DNA from: Alphaproteobacteria bacterium
Lineage (GTDB): Bacteria; Pseudomonadota; Alphaproteobacteria; Thalassobaculales; Thalassobaculaceae
Direction: 5' to 3'
NCBI GenBank assembly: GCA_028822575.1
Contig: JAPKDN010000170.1
Location: 1 to 7,088, forward strand
Length of the DNA stretch: 7,088 bases
Shown here: one piece after another, positions 1 through 6,143 of the stretch
Position numbering within the stretch: position 1 is the first letter of the stretch
Layout: each line of letters starts with the position of its first letter
Notes under the pieces: generated by a model
What the model was told of the DNA's origin: nothing
The model's database searches: none
Seen by the model: only the letters and a program-made list of their open reading frames with translations
Program-made: the position numbers and the translations under genes

Positions 1-306
1 ATGGAAGATCATTTCCTTAGCCTCCAAGAGCGGTTCGAAAATTTCACTTTCACGCCCATTCTTGCGCATTCTTCCGGCTCCACCACCCGGCGTCTGGGGG
101 CCGTGCATGACGTCGTGCTCGCGGATGGCTATGATTTTGACGGGATGAAAGTCTATTCGGCTGGACCCCCAGACATAGTCGAGGCCCTGACGGAAATGTT
201 GATCGCACGGGGGATTCGACCCCAGGACATCCACGCCGAGCCGTTTCGTGTCGCGCCGCCAGAAACCCAGGCGCTGGAAACCGGCAAGCAGGAAGGGACA
301 AACTGA
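1..306 (+). CDS. Oxygenase-type ferredoxin/flavodoxin reductase, C-terminal fragment (5' end outside window)
   Basis: The 101 visible residues look like the end of the NAD(P)H-binding domain of the ferredoxin-reductase (FNR-like) family. Enzymes of this family pass electrons from NAD(P)H through FAD, and often a 2Fe-2S centre, to aromatic-ring oxygenases. The evidence is the typical C-terminal block: a hydrophobic strand ending in VYSAGPP (residues 51-57), then a helix, then RGIRPQDIHAEPF (70-82). The usual Cys before GPP is Ala here, a common variant. The ATG at base 1 is probably an internal Met, because the preceding FAD-binding half is missing and residues 1-20 fit the middle of the NAD domain. 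The stop codon overlaps the ATG of the gentisate dioxygenase gene (TGATG), so the two are probably translationally coupled. This suggests the reductase serves an upstream hydroxylase, for example a salicylate 5-hydroxylase, that makes gentisate. That substrate is inferred only from the neighbour. Confidence 0.75.
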   Translation: MEDHFLSLQERFENFTFTPILAHSSGSTTRRLGAVHDVVLADGYDFDGMKVYSAGPPDIVEALTEMLIARGIRPQDIHAEPFRVAPPETQALETGKQEGTN

Positions 307-1358
307 TGGCCCAGGCTCGCAATACCACGACCAGCAATACCCGCGCCGACTTCTACGATCGGATCGGCCAGCATGGCATGACACCCTTGTGGGAAGTGAT
401 GAGCGGCCTGGTGACACCCGAGCCCGCCAGCCCCTGTGTCCCCGCGCTCTGGCGCTATGACGACATCCGTCCCTTCATCATGGAGGCCGGTGGCCTGATC
501 ACCGCCAAGGAGGCGGAGCGGCGGGTTCTGGTGTTGGAAAACCCCGGCATGCCCGGCCAGTCGCGGATCACCCGCTCGCTCTATGCCGGCATGCAGTTGA
601 TCCTGCCCGGCGAGGTCGCGCCCAGCCATCGGCATATGCAGACCGCGCTGCGCTTCGTGATCGAGGGGTCGGGAGCCTTTACGGCGGTCGATGGCGAGAA
701 AACGTTGATGCATCCCGGTGACTTTGTCATCACGCCGCAGTGGTGTTGGCACGATCACGGCAATGACAGCGCGGCGCCCATGGTCTGGCTGGATGGGCTG
801 GACATCCCCATCGTGCAGCTATTCGATGCCAGTTTCGCCGAGCATCTCGAAGCCGATGAACAGCCGCTAACCAAGCCTGAAGGAGATTCTCTGGCCCGCT
901 TTGGCAGCGGTTTGCTCCCCGTGGACCAACCACGTGGCGCGATGTCCTCGCCGGTCTTCAACTACCCCTATGGTCGCACCCGCGAAGGGTTGGAAACCAT
1001 GCGCAAGGCCCAGGAATGGGATCCTTGTCATGGACTGAAAATGAAATACGTGAATCCGGTCACTGGCGATTTCGCGATGGCGACCATGGCGACCTTCATG
1101 CAGCTACTACCCAAGGGTTTTATGGGGGTGCCGTACCAATCCACGGACGGGATGGTCTATGTCTGTGTTGAAGGCTTCGGCGAAACCTTGATCAACGGCA
1201 AGAGCTTCGCCTGGGGGCCGCGGGATACTTTTGTGGTGCCAAGCTGGGCGAAACATTCTCACAAAGTAACCAGCAATGACGCGGTGTTGTTCAGCTTTTC
1301 CGATCGTGCGGTGCAGGAGAAAATTGGACTGTGGCGGGAACGGCGATACGACGGATAA
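306..1358 (+). CDS. gtdA: Gentisate 1,2-dioxygenase (bicupin, ring-cleaving)
   Basis: This 350-residue protein has the length and motifs of Fe(II)-dependent gentisate 1,2-dioxygenases, cytosolic enzymes that open 2,5-dihydroxybenzoate to maleylpyruvate. The N-terminal cupin carries PGEVAPSHRH (101-110) followed by QTALRFVIEGSG (112-123). The second cupin motif is PGDFVITPQWCWHDHG (137-152). By family knowledge the iron ligands are His108, His110 and His149. The spacing of 2 and 39 residues matches the salicylate/gentisate dioxygenase subfamily. A second, metal-free-looking cupin covers about 245-335 (GFMGVPYQSTDGMVYVCVEG, 271-290). The ATG overlaps the upstream stop codon, and AGGAAGGG (290-297) lies 8 bases before it, so the start is secure. 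Tyr93, in the SLYAG block before the iron motif, is more gentisate-like than salicylate-like, but close homologues such as salicylate or 1-hydroxy-2-naphthoate dioxygenase cannot be fully excluded. Confidence 0.92.
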   Translation: MAQARNTTTSNTRADFYDRIGQHGMTPLWEVMSGLVTPEPASPCVPALWRYDDIRPFIMEAGGLITAKEAERRVLVLENPGMPGQSRITRSLYAGMQLILPGEVAPSHRHMQTALRFVIEGSGAFTAVDGEKTLMHPGDFVITPQWCWHDHGNDSAAPMVWLDGLDIPIVQLFDASFAEHLEADEQPLTKPEGDSLARFGSGLLPVDQPRGAMSSPVFNYPYGRTREGLETMRKAQEWDPCHGLKMKYVNPVTGDFAMATMATFMQLLPKGFMGVPYQSTDGMVYVCVEGFGETLINGKSFAWGPRDTFVVPSWAKHSHKVTSNDAVLFSFSDRAVQEKIGLWRERRYDG

Positions 1359-1373
1359 TACGCATTGCCATCC

Positions 1374-2334
1374 TCATCCCTCCAAGGGGACGGTCGACAC
1401 ATCCCCGATCAAACCGTGCGGCGGAAAATGCAAGGCAACGCGAAGCCCTGGGTCTGGTCCGAATTTATTAATGGTCGCCCGTCCGCTTTGGATGGCCATC
1501 GAGTTGTCGACGAGCCATGATCCGATACCGAGGCTTTTCTTTTTGGCGTCGACGCGCGCGCCTGACTGGAGGAGTTTTCGTAGTTTATCGGGATCAATAC
1601 CATTACCATCATCCGCTATTTGAATGATAACCTCTCACGACGACTGCGTGATCATCGAGATTTCAACATTAGTGCCGCCGCTGTATTTCGCGGCATTGTC
1701 TACGATAGTCGAAAGAAGGCGGCGTACCGCGCCTGCACCTCCATATAGAACCGCCGGATCCGGGCTATTCAGGATCGACAGGGTCATGCTGGCGCCAGCC
1801 AGGGATGCTTGGAGCATCGCCGAATAGATTTCAGAAGTGCATGCAGATCAATCAGGTTTTCGCCTGGCTCCCGCGCGGTTTCATCACGTGCCAAAATCTC
1901 GATAATCTCCTCTATCAAGCTCGATAAATGCTGACCACTATCATGGATATAGGTCGCGTAAGATTCTAGCGTCCGCTGCATTTCCGGCTCCATGAAGCCA
2001 GTTTTCAAAAGCAGTGAATAGCCGACGATAGTGTTTAACGGCGTACGCAGATCGTGGCTTACCCCCGACAATAAACGGTTATCGGCCTGAATGGTTAACT
2101 GGAACGCCGCGTTCTTCAAGTCCAGGGCCGTTGCGAGTGCCCGTTTTTCCGCTGCGAGGGTCTGGGACTTCGACAGTGACCGACATAGACGACCAACCAC
2201 GGGCTGAACAACGAAACCGCCTGTTTCCTGGCCTCCTCGGCATAGGATCAAGCCCCTCCCACATATCCAGTCAGCATAATCAAAATAAGGACGATGACGC
2301 AAACATGAGGATATCGTGACGCCAAGTCACGCAT
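1374..2334 (-). pseudogene. Degraded membrane sensor histidine kinase (two nonsense codons, two frameshifts)
   Basis: Read on the minus strand, an entire small histidine kinase can be followed through three frames. From ATG 2334-2332 it starts MRDLASRYPHV and runs into a transmembrane stretch VCVIVLILIMLTGYVGGA, then meets an in-frame TGA at 2250-2248. The same frame continues with AEEARKQAVSLFSPWLVVYVGH, possibly a second membrane segment. Around 2190-2170 the similarity moves to a second frame, which carries a coiled-coil-like linker (TLAAEKRALATALDLKNAAF) and the phospho-acceptor H box SGVSHDLRTPLNTI (His codon 2056-2054). Around 1826-1817 it moves to a third frame with the N box (RRLLSTIVDNAAKYSGG). 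A TGA follows at 1637-1635. Beyond it, still in frame, come the G1 box (IADDGNGID) and a degenerate G2 box (LGIGSWLVDN), down to a stop at 1376-1374. Repaired, the product would be about 320 residues, a plausible short kinase. Four lesions make sequencing error unlikely. No partner response regulator is visible. The ligand it sensed cannot be told. Confidence 0.85.
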
Positions 2335-2561
2335 GGGGGCTAAAGCTCTGTCCTGAATTCGGCCGGTATTTTGCAAAAGGTCGTATCTTTGGTTGGGTTC
2401 ACGCAGGGGTGATCTGGCGATATGGCCAGAAACCCTGGGTGTTCGCGCCTGACCGAAACGAAAATCATGACGACCGCTTCACCCGATGCGGCGGGGCTGA
2501 TAGTCTGCGGCCATTCCAATCAGAATGCCACTCCGTCCCAATTCGCCCAGGAAGGTTTCCC
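2335..2561. other. Gap between kinase remnant and hydrolase gene
   Basis: These 227 bases separate the divergent kinase pseudogene from the hydrolase gene and should contain the hydrolase promoter, but I see no convincing -35/-10 pair. The hydrolase frame stays open upstream to an ATG at 2316. On the minus strand the first kinase frame is open back to a TGA at 2481-2479 without an upstream ATG, so the kinase remnant could extend into this gap. A 42-codon minus-strand reading frame (2468-2340) is also open. None of these reads as a recognisable domain. Confidence 0.4.
2549..2555 (+). promoter_or_regulatory. Ribosome binding site that fixes the hydrolase start
   Basis: AGGAAGG sits 6 bases before ATG 2562. 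It decides between this start and the in-frame ATG at 2316, which would add 82 residues with no resemblance to the hydrolase family. Confidence 0.8.
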
Positions 2562-3245
2562 ATGAGCACCGCGATCGCCTCCTGGCCGCAAACTACCGTC
2601 CCCGTGGTTGGCAGCGACCCGTTTCCCGTTCGCCGAATCTACTGTGTTGGTCGCAACTACGCGGCCCACGCCCGCGAGATGGGCCATGATCCGGATCGCG
2701 AGCCACCGTTCTTTTTCATGAAACCTTTCGACGCGATCGTCCCCACAGGATCCACTATTCCCTATCCGCCCGCGACATCGGATCTGCATCATGAGGTCGA
2801 GATGGTGGTGGCGATCAAATCGGGCGGACGCGACATCGCCGAGGCGGACGCCAATGCCTGTGTCTTCGGCTACGCGGTTGGCCTCGACATGACCCGCCGG
2901 GATGTTCAGGGCGAGGCAAAGAAGCTTGGACGCCCCTGGGACATGGGCAAGGGTTTCGACAATTCCGCCCCATGCGCGCTAATCCATCGTGTGGAGGACA
3001 CCGGTATCATCGAGAATGCAATGATTTGGCTGGATGTAAACGGCAAGCGGCGGCAGGAATCTAATGTCACTCATCTGATCTGGTCGATTCCAGAAACCAT
3101 CGCCTATCTGTCGGCTCTGGTTGAGTTGAAGCCTGGTGACCTTATTTATTCAGGCACGCCAGATGGCGTCGCTGCGGTCGGTACTGGCGATACCCTGCAC
3201 GGTCATGTCGACGGATTAACCGACCTTACGGTCACCTACGCCTAA
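2562..3245 (+). CDS. Fumarylpyruvate hydrolase (FAH superfamily)
   Basis: The 227-residue product belongs to the fumarylacetoacetate hydrolase superfamily and most resembles fumarylpyruvate hydrolases (NagK of the gentisate pathway), which split fumarylpyruvate into fumarate and pyruvate in the cytosol. Visible motifs are RRIYCVGRNYAAHA (24-37, with the likely catalytic His36), MKPFDAIVPTGSTIPYPP (53-70), the metal-binding block SDLHHEVEMVVAI (73-85, Glu78 and Glu80), GLDMTRRD (107-114, Asp109), the active-site Lys region GKGFDNSAP (129-137) and SGTPDGVAAVGTGD (197-210). The length fits the family. The start at 2562 has a good ribosome site. It shares its pathway with the dioxygenase upstream but is separated from it by the kinase pseudogene, so it may now depend on its own promoter. 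Maleylpyruvate isomerase, needed if the cis isomer is not hydrolysed directly, is absent from the window. A related acylpyruvate hydrolase is the main alternative. Confidence 0.88.
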   Translation: MSTAIASWPQTTVPVVGSDPFPVRRIYCVGRNYAAHAREMGHDPDREPPFFFMKPFDAIVPTGSTIPYPPATSDLHHEVEMVVAIKSGGRDIAEADANACVFGYAVGLDMTRRDVQGEAKKLGRPWDMGKGFDNSAPCALIHRVEDTGIIENAMIWLDVNGKRRQESNVTHLIWSIPETIAYLSALVELKPGDLIYSGTPDGVAAVGTGDTLHGHVDGLTDLTVTYA

Positions 3246-3254
3246 GGACCCGCC

Positions 3255-4043
3255 ATGCGCATCACCACTTGGAACATCAATTCGGTGCGGCTGCGCGCGC
3301 CGCTCGCGGTCCAACTGCTGGAACAAGTTCAACCGGACGCGCTGTGCCTGCAGGAAACCAAGTGCCCGGACGAGCATTTCCCACATCAGGCGTTCATCGA
3401 CGCCGGCTATCCGCATATCTCGATCCGAGGGATGAAGGGCTATAACGGTGTCGCTATCGTCTCGCGGTTGCCGTTCACAGCCACCGACGGTTTGGATTGG
3501 GTCGGCAAGGGGGATTGTCGGCACATCTCGGCGACATTCGCCAATGGGACTGAGCTGCATAATTTCTATGTTCCTGCCGGCGGAGATGTTCCGGACGTCA
3601 CCAAGAACGAGAAATTCGATCACAAACTGAAATTTCTCGACGAGATGCGCAACTGGTTCTCGGCCAATCGCAAGCCCGACGCGGCCATGGTCCTGGTTGG
3701 TGACCTGAATATCGCGCCGATGGAACATGACGTCTGGTCACACAAGCAGCTCTCAAAAGTGGTCTCGCACACGCCGATCGAGGTGGAAAAGCTGGCCTTG
3801 GTGCGAGACGGCCTTGGCTGGATCGATACGGCCCGCCGCATCACCCCTGAAACCGAGAAGTTGTACACGTGGTGGAGCTACCGTGCCCGCGACTGGGCGG
3901 CGGCGGACAAAGGGCGCCGGCTCGACCATATCTGGGTAACGCCAGCGCTGGGTGACAAGATCAGGGATTCATCGGTGCTGCGCGACGCCCGGGGCTGGGA
4001 GAAGTCCTCGGACCACGCGCCGGTCACGACGGAGCTGGGGTGA
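3255..4043 (+). CDS. xth: Exodeoxyribonuclease III (AP endonuclease, Xth family)
   Basis: The 262-residue protein is a complete ExoIII-type member of the endonuclease/exonuclease/phosphatase fold. These enzymes cut DNA 5' to abasic sites and degrade 3' ends during base-excision repair. All expected catalytic blocks are present: TTWNINSVR (4-12, Asn7), LQETK (32-36, Glu34), KGYNGVAI (61-68), NFYVPAGG (103-110, Tyr105), LVGDLNIAP (147-155, Asp150 and Asn152), RRLDHIWV (221-228, Asp224) and SSDHAPV (251-257, Asp253/His254). Nothing essential is missing. The start is 9 bp after the hydrolase stop, and AAGGA (3244-3248) overlaps that stop, so the two genes are probably co-transcribed. A repair enzyme behind an aromatic-catabolic gene is odd and may reflect chance neighbourhood rather than a shared task. 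The next gene is convergent, so transcription from the left should end after 4043. Confidence 0.95.
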   Translation: MRITTWNINSVRLRAPLAVQLLEQVQPDALCLQETKCPDEHFPHQAFIDAGYPHISIRGMKGYNGVAIVSRLPFTATDGLDWVGKGDCRHISATFANGTELHNFYVPAGGDVPDVTKNEKFDHKLKFLDEMRNWFSANRKPDAAMVLVGDLNIAPMEHDVWSHKQLSKVVSHTPIEVEKLALVRDGLGWIDTARRITPETEKLYTWWSYRARDWAAADKGRRLDHIWVTPALGDKIRDSSVLRDARGWEKSSDHAPVTTELG

Positions 4044-4064
4044 GGGATACCAAGGCATCTGATA

Positions 4065-4212
4065 ATCGTCATCCTCGCCCCTGTTTCCACGAGGGCAAGC
4101 GCTGGGGTCCATTCCGACCGCTTTGATGACATCACTGATGGTCCAATTTTTGACCTGCGTGACCCTTGGAAAATCATTGGCATGGGCCCCGCGTCAGGCG
4201 CGGGATGGCGAT
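4065..4212. repeat. Putative degenerate palindromic intergenic element (REP/MITE-like)
   Basis: The gap between two convergent genes is framed by imperfect terminal inverted repeats: ATCGTCATCC (4065-4074) and GGATGGCGAT (4203-4212), which match at 9 of 10 positions when one is complemented. Next to the left end a 5-bp stem pairs CCTCG (4073-4077) with CGAGG (4090-4094). Next to the right end CCCGCG (4188-4193) pairs perfectly with CGCGGG (4199-4204). From memory, the GTCATCC...GGATG(A/G)C design resembles interspersed repeats common between genes of some alphaproteobacteria. Only one copy is in the window, so repetition itself is not shown. No reading frame in it looks coding. Confidence 0.45.
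4188..4204. other. GC-rich hairpin in convergent gap
   Basis: A perfect 6-bp stem (CCCGCG/CGCGGG) with a 5-base loop TCAGG lies between the convergent ends of xth and denD. Neither strand has a T-run directly after it, so it is not a standard intrinsic terminator. It could still pause or stop transcription from either side. It is also the right-hand hairpin of the repeat-like element. Confidence 0.4.
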
Positions 4213-4238
4213 CAAAAATAAGGCGAACCGGCCCGACC

Positions 4239-5231
4239 TCAAGCCGCGACCACACCGCCCAACTCGTCGTCGATAAACGCCTGGATCACCTCTTCCATCG
4301 AACGGTCGCGCACGAAGCCAAGATCCAGCGCTTTCTGTGTATCGAATTCCGGTGGCCAGCCGTCGACGATCTTTTGAATGAAAGCGTCCGGCTGCCAATC
4401 AATCCGATCCGAGACCGTCTTACCGGCAACGGCCTCCAGTGCGTCGGCCATGGCCCGGATGGTCATGCAGAAGCCTGGCAAGGTTGCCTCGCGGGACGGG
4501 CCCCATTCCTCTTCCGCCAGATTATGGGCGCGGACCACGTTTTCGATGATCGAGCGTGGCGAAGCGAGGAACATCCGCGAGTCCGGCGTCACCGGGCAAA
4601 CTGCCCTGCCGCCCTGGAGCGGCTCGCGGATGATCGAACTCGCGAAGGTCGAGGCTGCCTTGTTCGGTTTGCCGGGCCGCACCACGACAGTTGGGAACCG
4701 CAGCGACCGGCCATCGACGAAGCCCTTGCGGCTATAGTCATTCACTAGAAGTTCGCCAATGACTTTCTGGGTGCCATAGGAAGTCTGAGGCGTGCGCGCT
4801 GTCATATCGGCGATCACGCCGGGCATGTCACCGCCAAAAGCGGCGCACGAGCTGGCGAAAATCAGTTTTGGCTTGGTGCCATGGCCCCGACATATATCCA
4901 GGATCGTCCGTGTCGCGTCCAGATTCACCGCGATACCTAGATCAAAATCCTCCTCGGCCCCGGCGCTGACCACGGCGGCGAGGTGAAAGACACTGTCCGT
5001 ATCGGCGGGAATCGCCTTTTCCAGCAGAGCATGGTCGGTGATATCGCCGATGACCATTGTAACGCGCGGATCGTCGGCAAGTTCGGCCGTTGGATCGATC
5101 ACGTCCAACATGGTCAACCGTTCGACCCGCGAGGTCTCGCCGTTGGAGCCGACCAAGGCGTTCGCCGCGAGCAGGCGATGCGCCAGCTTGCGGCCGATGA
5201 AGCCTGAGGCTCCAGTAATCGTGACATTCAT
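4239..5231 (-). CDS. denD: D-erythronate dehydrogenase (extended SDR / epimerase-like)
   Basis: This 330-residue protein is an extended short-chain dehydrogenase with the features of DenD, the NAD-dependent enzyme that oxidises D-erythronate to 2-oxo-tetronate in acid-sugar catabolism. The Rossmann motif is ITGASGFIGRKL (5-16, G7/G10/G13). An acidic residue that could bind NAD ribose lies in LTMLDVID (39-46). The motif VFHLAAVVSAGAEEDFD (81-97) follows, then the catalytic triad region with FASSCAAFGG (125-134), and Tyr152/Lys156 in SYGTQK (151-156). The segment RFPTVVVRPGKPNKAASTFA (178-197) and the substrate-side part (MFLASP, 220-225) agree with the DenD subgroup rather than UDP-sugar epimerases. 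AGGGGA (5241-5246) lies 9 bases upstream of the ATG. It follows otnI by 17 bp on the same strand, so the two form an operon. The function assignment rests on this neighbourhood with otnI and otnK together with the motifs. Confidence 0.88.
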   Translation of the reverse strand: MNVTITGASGFIGRKLAHRLLAANALVGSNGETSRVERLTMLDVIDPTAELADDPRVTMVIGDITDHALLEKAIPADTDSVFHLAAVVSAGAEEDFDLGIAVNLDATRTILDICRGHGTKPKLIFASSCAAFGGDMPGVIADMTARTPQTSYGTQKVIGELLVNDYSRKGFVDGRSLRFPTVVVRPGKPNKAASTFASSIIREPLQGGRAVCPVTPDSRMFLASPRSIIENVVRAHNLAEEEWGPSREATLPGFCMTIRAMADALEAVAGKTVSDRIDWQPDAFIQKIVDGWPPEFDTQKALDLGFVRDRSMEEVIQAFIDDELGGVVAA

Positions 5232-5248
5232 CTTTCAGCGTCCCCTGT

Positions 5249-6022
5249 TCAACCGCGCCCCGCAAACCAACCAAGACCGGCCACCGTGTCGCCCTTGGGG
5301 CGATACTCACAACCAACCCAGCCGGTATAGCCCAACTCATCCATAAGATCGAAGAGGAATGGGTAGTTGACCTCTCCCACATCCGGCTCATGGCGTCCCG
5401 GCGTGCCGGCGATCTGCATATGCGCGGTGATGTCGATATAGTCCCGCATATGCACCGCCAAATCGCCCTCCATGATCTGACAGTGATAGAGATCTAATTG
5501 CAGGCGCACATTGTCGGCGCCGACCGCGTCTATGATCGAACGCGCCTGGGCCTGATAGTTCAGGAAATAGCCAGGAATATCGCGAGTGTTGATCGGCTCG
5601 ATGATCAGGGTCTTACCCTGGGCCGCCGCCACCGGCGCCGCACGCTTCAGGTTCGCGACCAGGGTCGCCCGATGAATATCGCAAGACGCGCCTTCGGGAA
5701 CCAGGCCGCTCATCGCGTGAATACAGGAATTTCCCAGCACCGACGCATAGCTCAACGCCTGCTCGATCGCCGCCTCGAAATCCGCCTCGCGACCCGGAAC
5801 AGCAGCGAGACCACGTTCGATATCCCAATTGCCTGGATAGGTATTGAACAACGCTTGGGTGAGACCGTGTTCGTCCAACCGTGCCTTTATATCCTCAGCG
5901 GGGAAATCATAGGGGAACAAGAACTCGACCCCCTTGAATCCCGCCTTGGCGGCGACGCCTATGCGGTCAAGGAATTCGTGCTCTGTGAACATCATCGATA
6001 TATTGGCGGCGAAATTGGGCAT
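5249..6022 (-). CDS. otnI: 2-oxo-tetronate isomerase (hydroxypyruvate isomerase family)
   Basis: The 257-residue product is a TIM-barrel isomerase of the hydroxypyruvate isomerase family, as long as typical members. In the tetronate pathway OtnI turns 2-oxo-tetronate into 3-oxo-tetronate. The start [15 protein letters not shown] matches the family's usual N terminus. Other hallmarks are [13 protein letters not shown] (27-39), [20 protein letters not shown] (59-78), [15 protein letters not shown] (141-155), [14 protein letters not shown] (174-187), [20 protein letters not shown] (201-220) and [10 protein letters not shown] (237-246). By family knowledge Glu142, Asp177, Gln203 and Glu239 are the metal/catalytic residues, and all are present. 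An in-frame ATG at 6202 would lengthen the protein by 60 residues but would overlap otnK and lacks family similarity. The chosen start has only a weak upstream GGGAC/GGA signal. It is the first gene of a minus-strand unit with denD, divergent from otnK. Hydroxypyruvate isomerase of glyoxylate metabolism is the alternative. Context favours otnI. Confidence 0.87.
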   Translation of the reverse strand: MPNFAANISMMFTEHEFLDRIGVAAKAGFKGVEFLFPYDFPAEDIKARLDEHGLTQALFNTYPGNWDIERGLAAVPGREADFEAAIEQALSYASVLGNSCIHAMSGLVPEGASCDIHRATLVANLKRAAPVAAAQGKTLIIEPINTRDIPGYFLNYQAQARSIIDAVGADNVRLQLDLYHCQIMEGDLAVHMRDYIDITAHMQIAGTPGRHEPDVGEVNYPFLFDLMDELGYTGWVGCEYRPKGDTVAGLGWFAGRG

Positions 6023-6071
6023 GGCGTCCGACCGTCCCTGGCTTATCATTGGGTAAGGGGTTCGGGCGGAC

Positions 6072-6099
6072 AGTACACGACCCTCGCCCGGCCAACCAA
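6072..6099 (-). promoter_or_regulatory. Weak sigma70-like promoter candidate for otnI-denD
   Basis: On the minus strand, TTGGTT (6099-6094) and TGTACT (6077-6072) are spaced by 16 bases and match 3 of 6 and 4 of 6 consensus positions. The leader to the otnI ATG would be roughly 45 bases. This is a weak match, and alphaproteobacterial promoters are often hard to recognise. Confidence 0.25.
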
Positions 6100-6128
6100 G
6101 AGCAACATTGATCGATCCGTGCGGCGGT

Positions 6129-6136
6129 GAGAGGAA
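6129..6136 (+). promoter_or_regulatory. Ribosome binding site of otnK
   Basis: GAGAGGAA ends 7 bases before the ATG at 6144 and supports that start, which is also where the family similarity begins ([16 protein letters not shown]). Confidence 0.75.
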
Positions 6137-6143
6137 TTTCGAG

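Larger units (their letters stand above)
6023..6143. promoter_or_regulatory. Divergent intergenic control region of otnI-denD and otnK
   Basis: These 121 bases separate two divergent transcription units of one pathway, so both promoters should lie here. Visible symmetric elements are CTTATC-ATTG-GGTAAG (6042-6057, 5 of 6 Watson-Crick pairs with one G-T), CGGGCG...CGCCCG (6063-6068 and 6085-6090, perfect arms with a 16-base spacer) and GATCGATC (6110-6117). Any of them could bind the pathway regulator, which is not encoded in the window. No regulator family can be named from these. Confidence 0.45.

Noticed and set aside
153..758. 201-codon open frame on the minus strand
   Set aside because: It lies antisense to the reductase end and dioxygenase, has no recognisable domain, and is explained by GC-rich codon use of the genes on the other strand.
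1276..1623. 115-codon open frame on the plus strand across the dioxygenase end
   Set aside because: It lies out of frame in the dioxygenase and antisense to the readable HATPase part of the kinase remnant.
1635..1637. Recoded TGA (selenocysteine) in the kinase
   Set aside because: The codon lies in an ordinary linker of the ATPase domain, and the gene has three other lesions, so a nonsense mutation (for example CGA to TGA) is simpler.
2340..2468. 42-codon minus-strand small ORF as a gene
   Set aside because: There is no clear ribosome site, no known family, and it overlaps another open frame. Noted only as a possibility.
2316..2561. 82-residue N-terminal extension of the hydrolase from ATG 2316
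   Set aside because: The extension has no hydrolase similarity. The strong ribosome site at 2549-2555 and the family's usual length both favour ATG 2562.
4188..4204. Intrinsic terminator between xth and denD
   Set aside because: The hairpin is real, but neither strand shows the T-run expected after it.
4182..4748. 188-codon open frame on the plus strand
   Set aside because: It is antisense to denD, which has clear SDR motifs. The composition of this frame is typical of a shadow.
5498..6130. 210-codon open frame on the plus strand
   Set aside because: It is antisense to otnI, has no family signature, and runs through the divergent promoter region.
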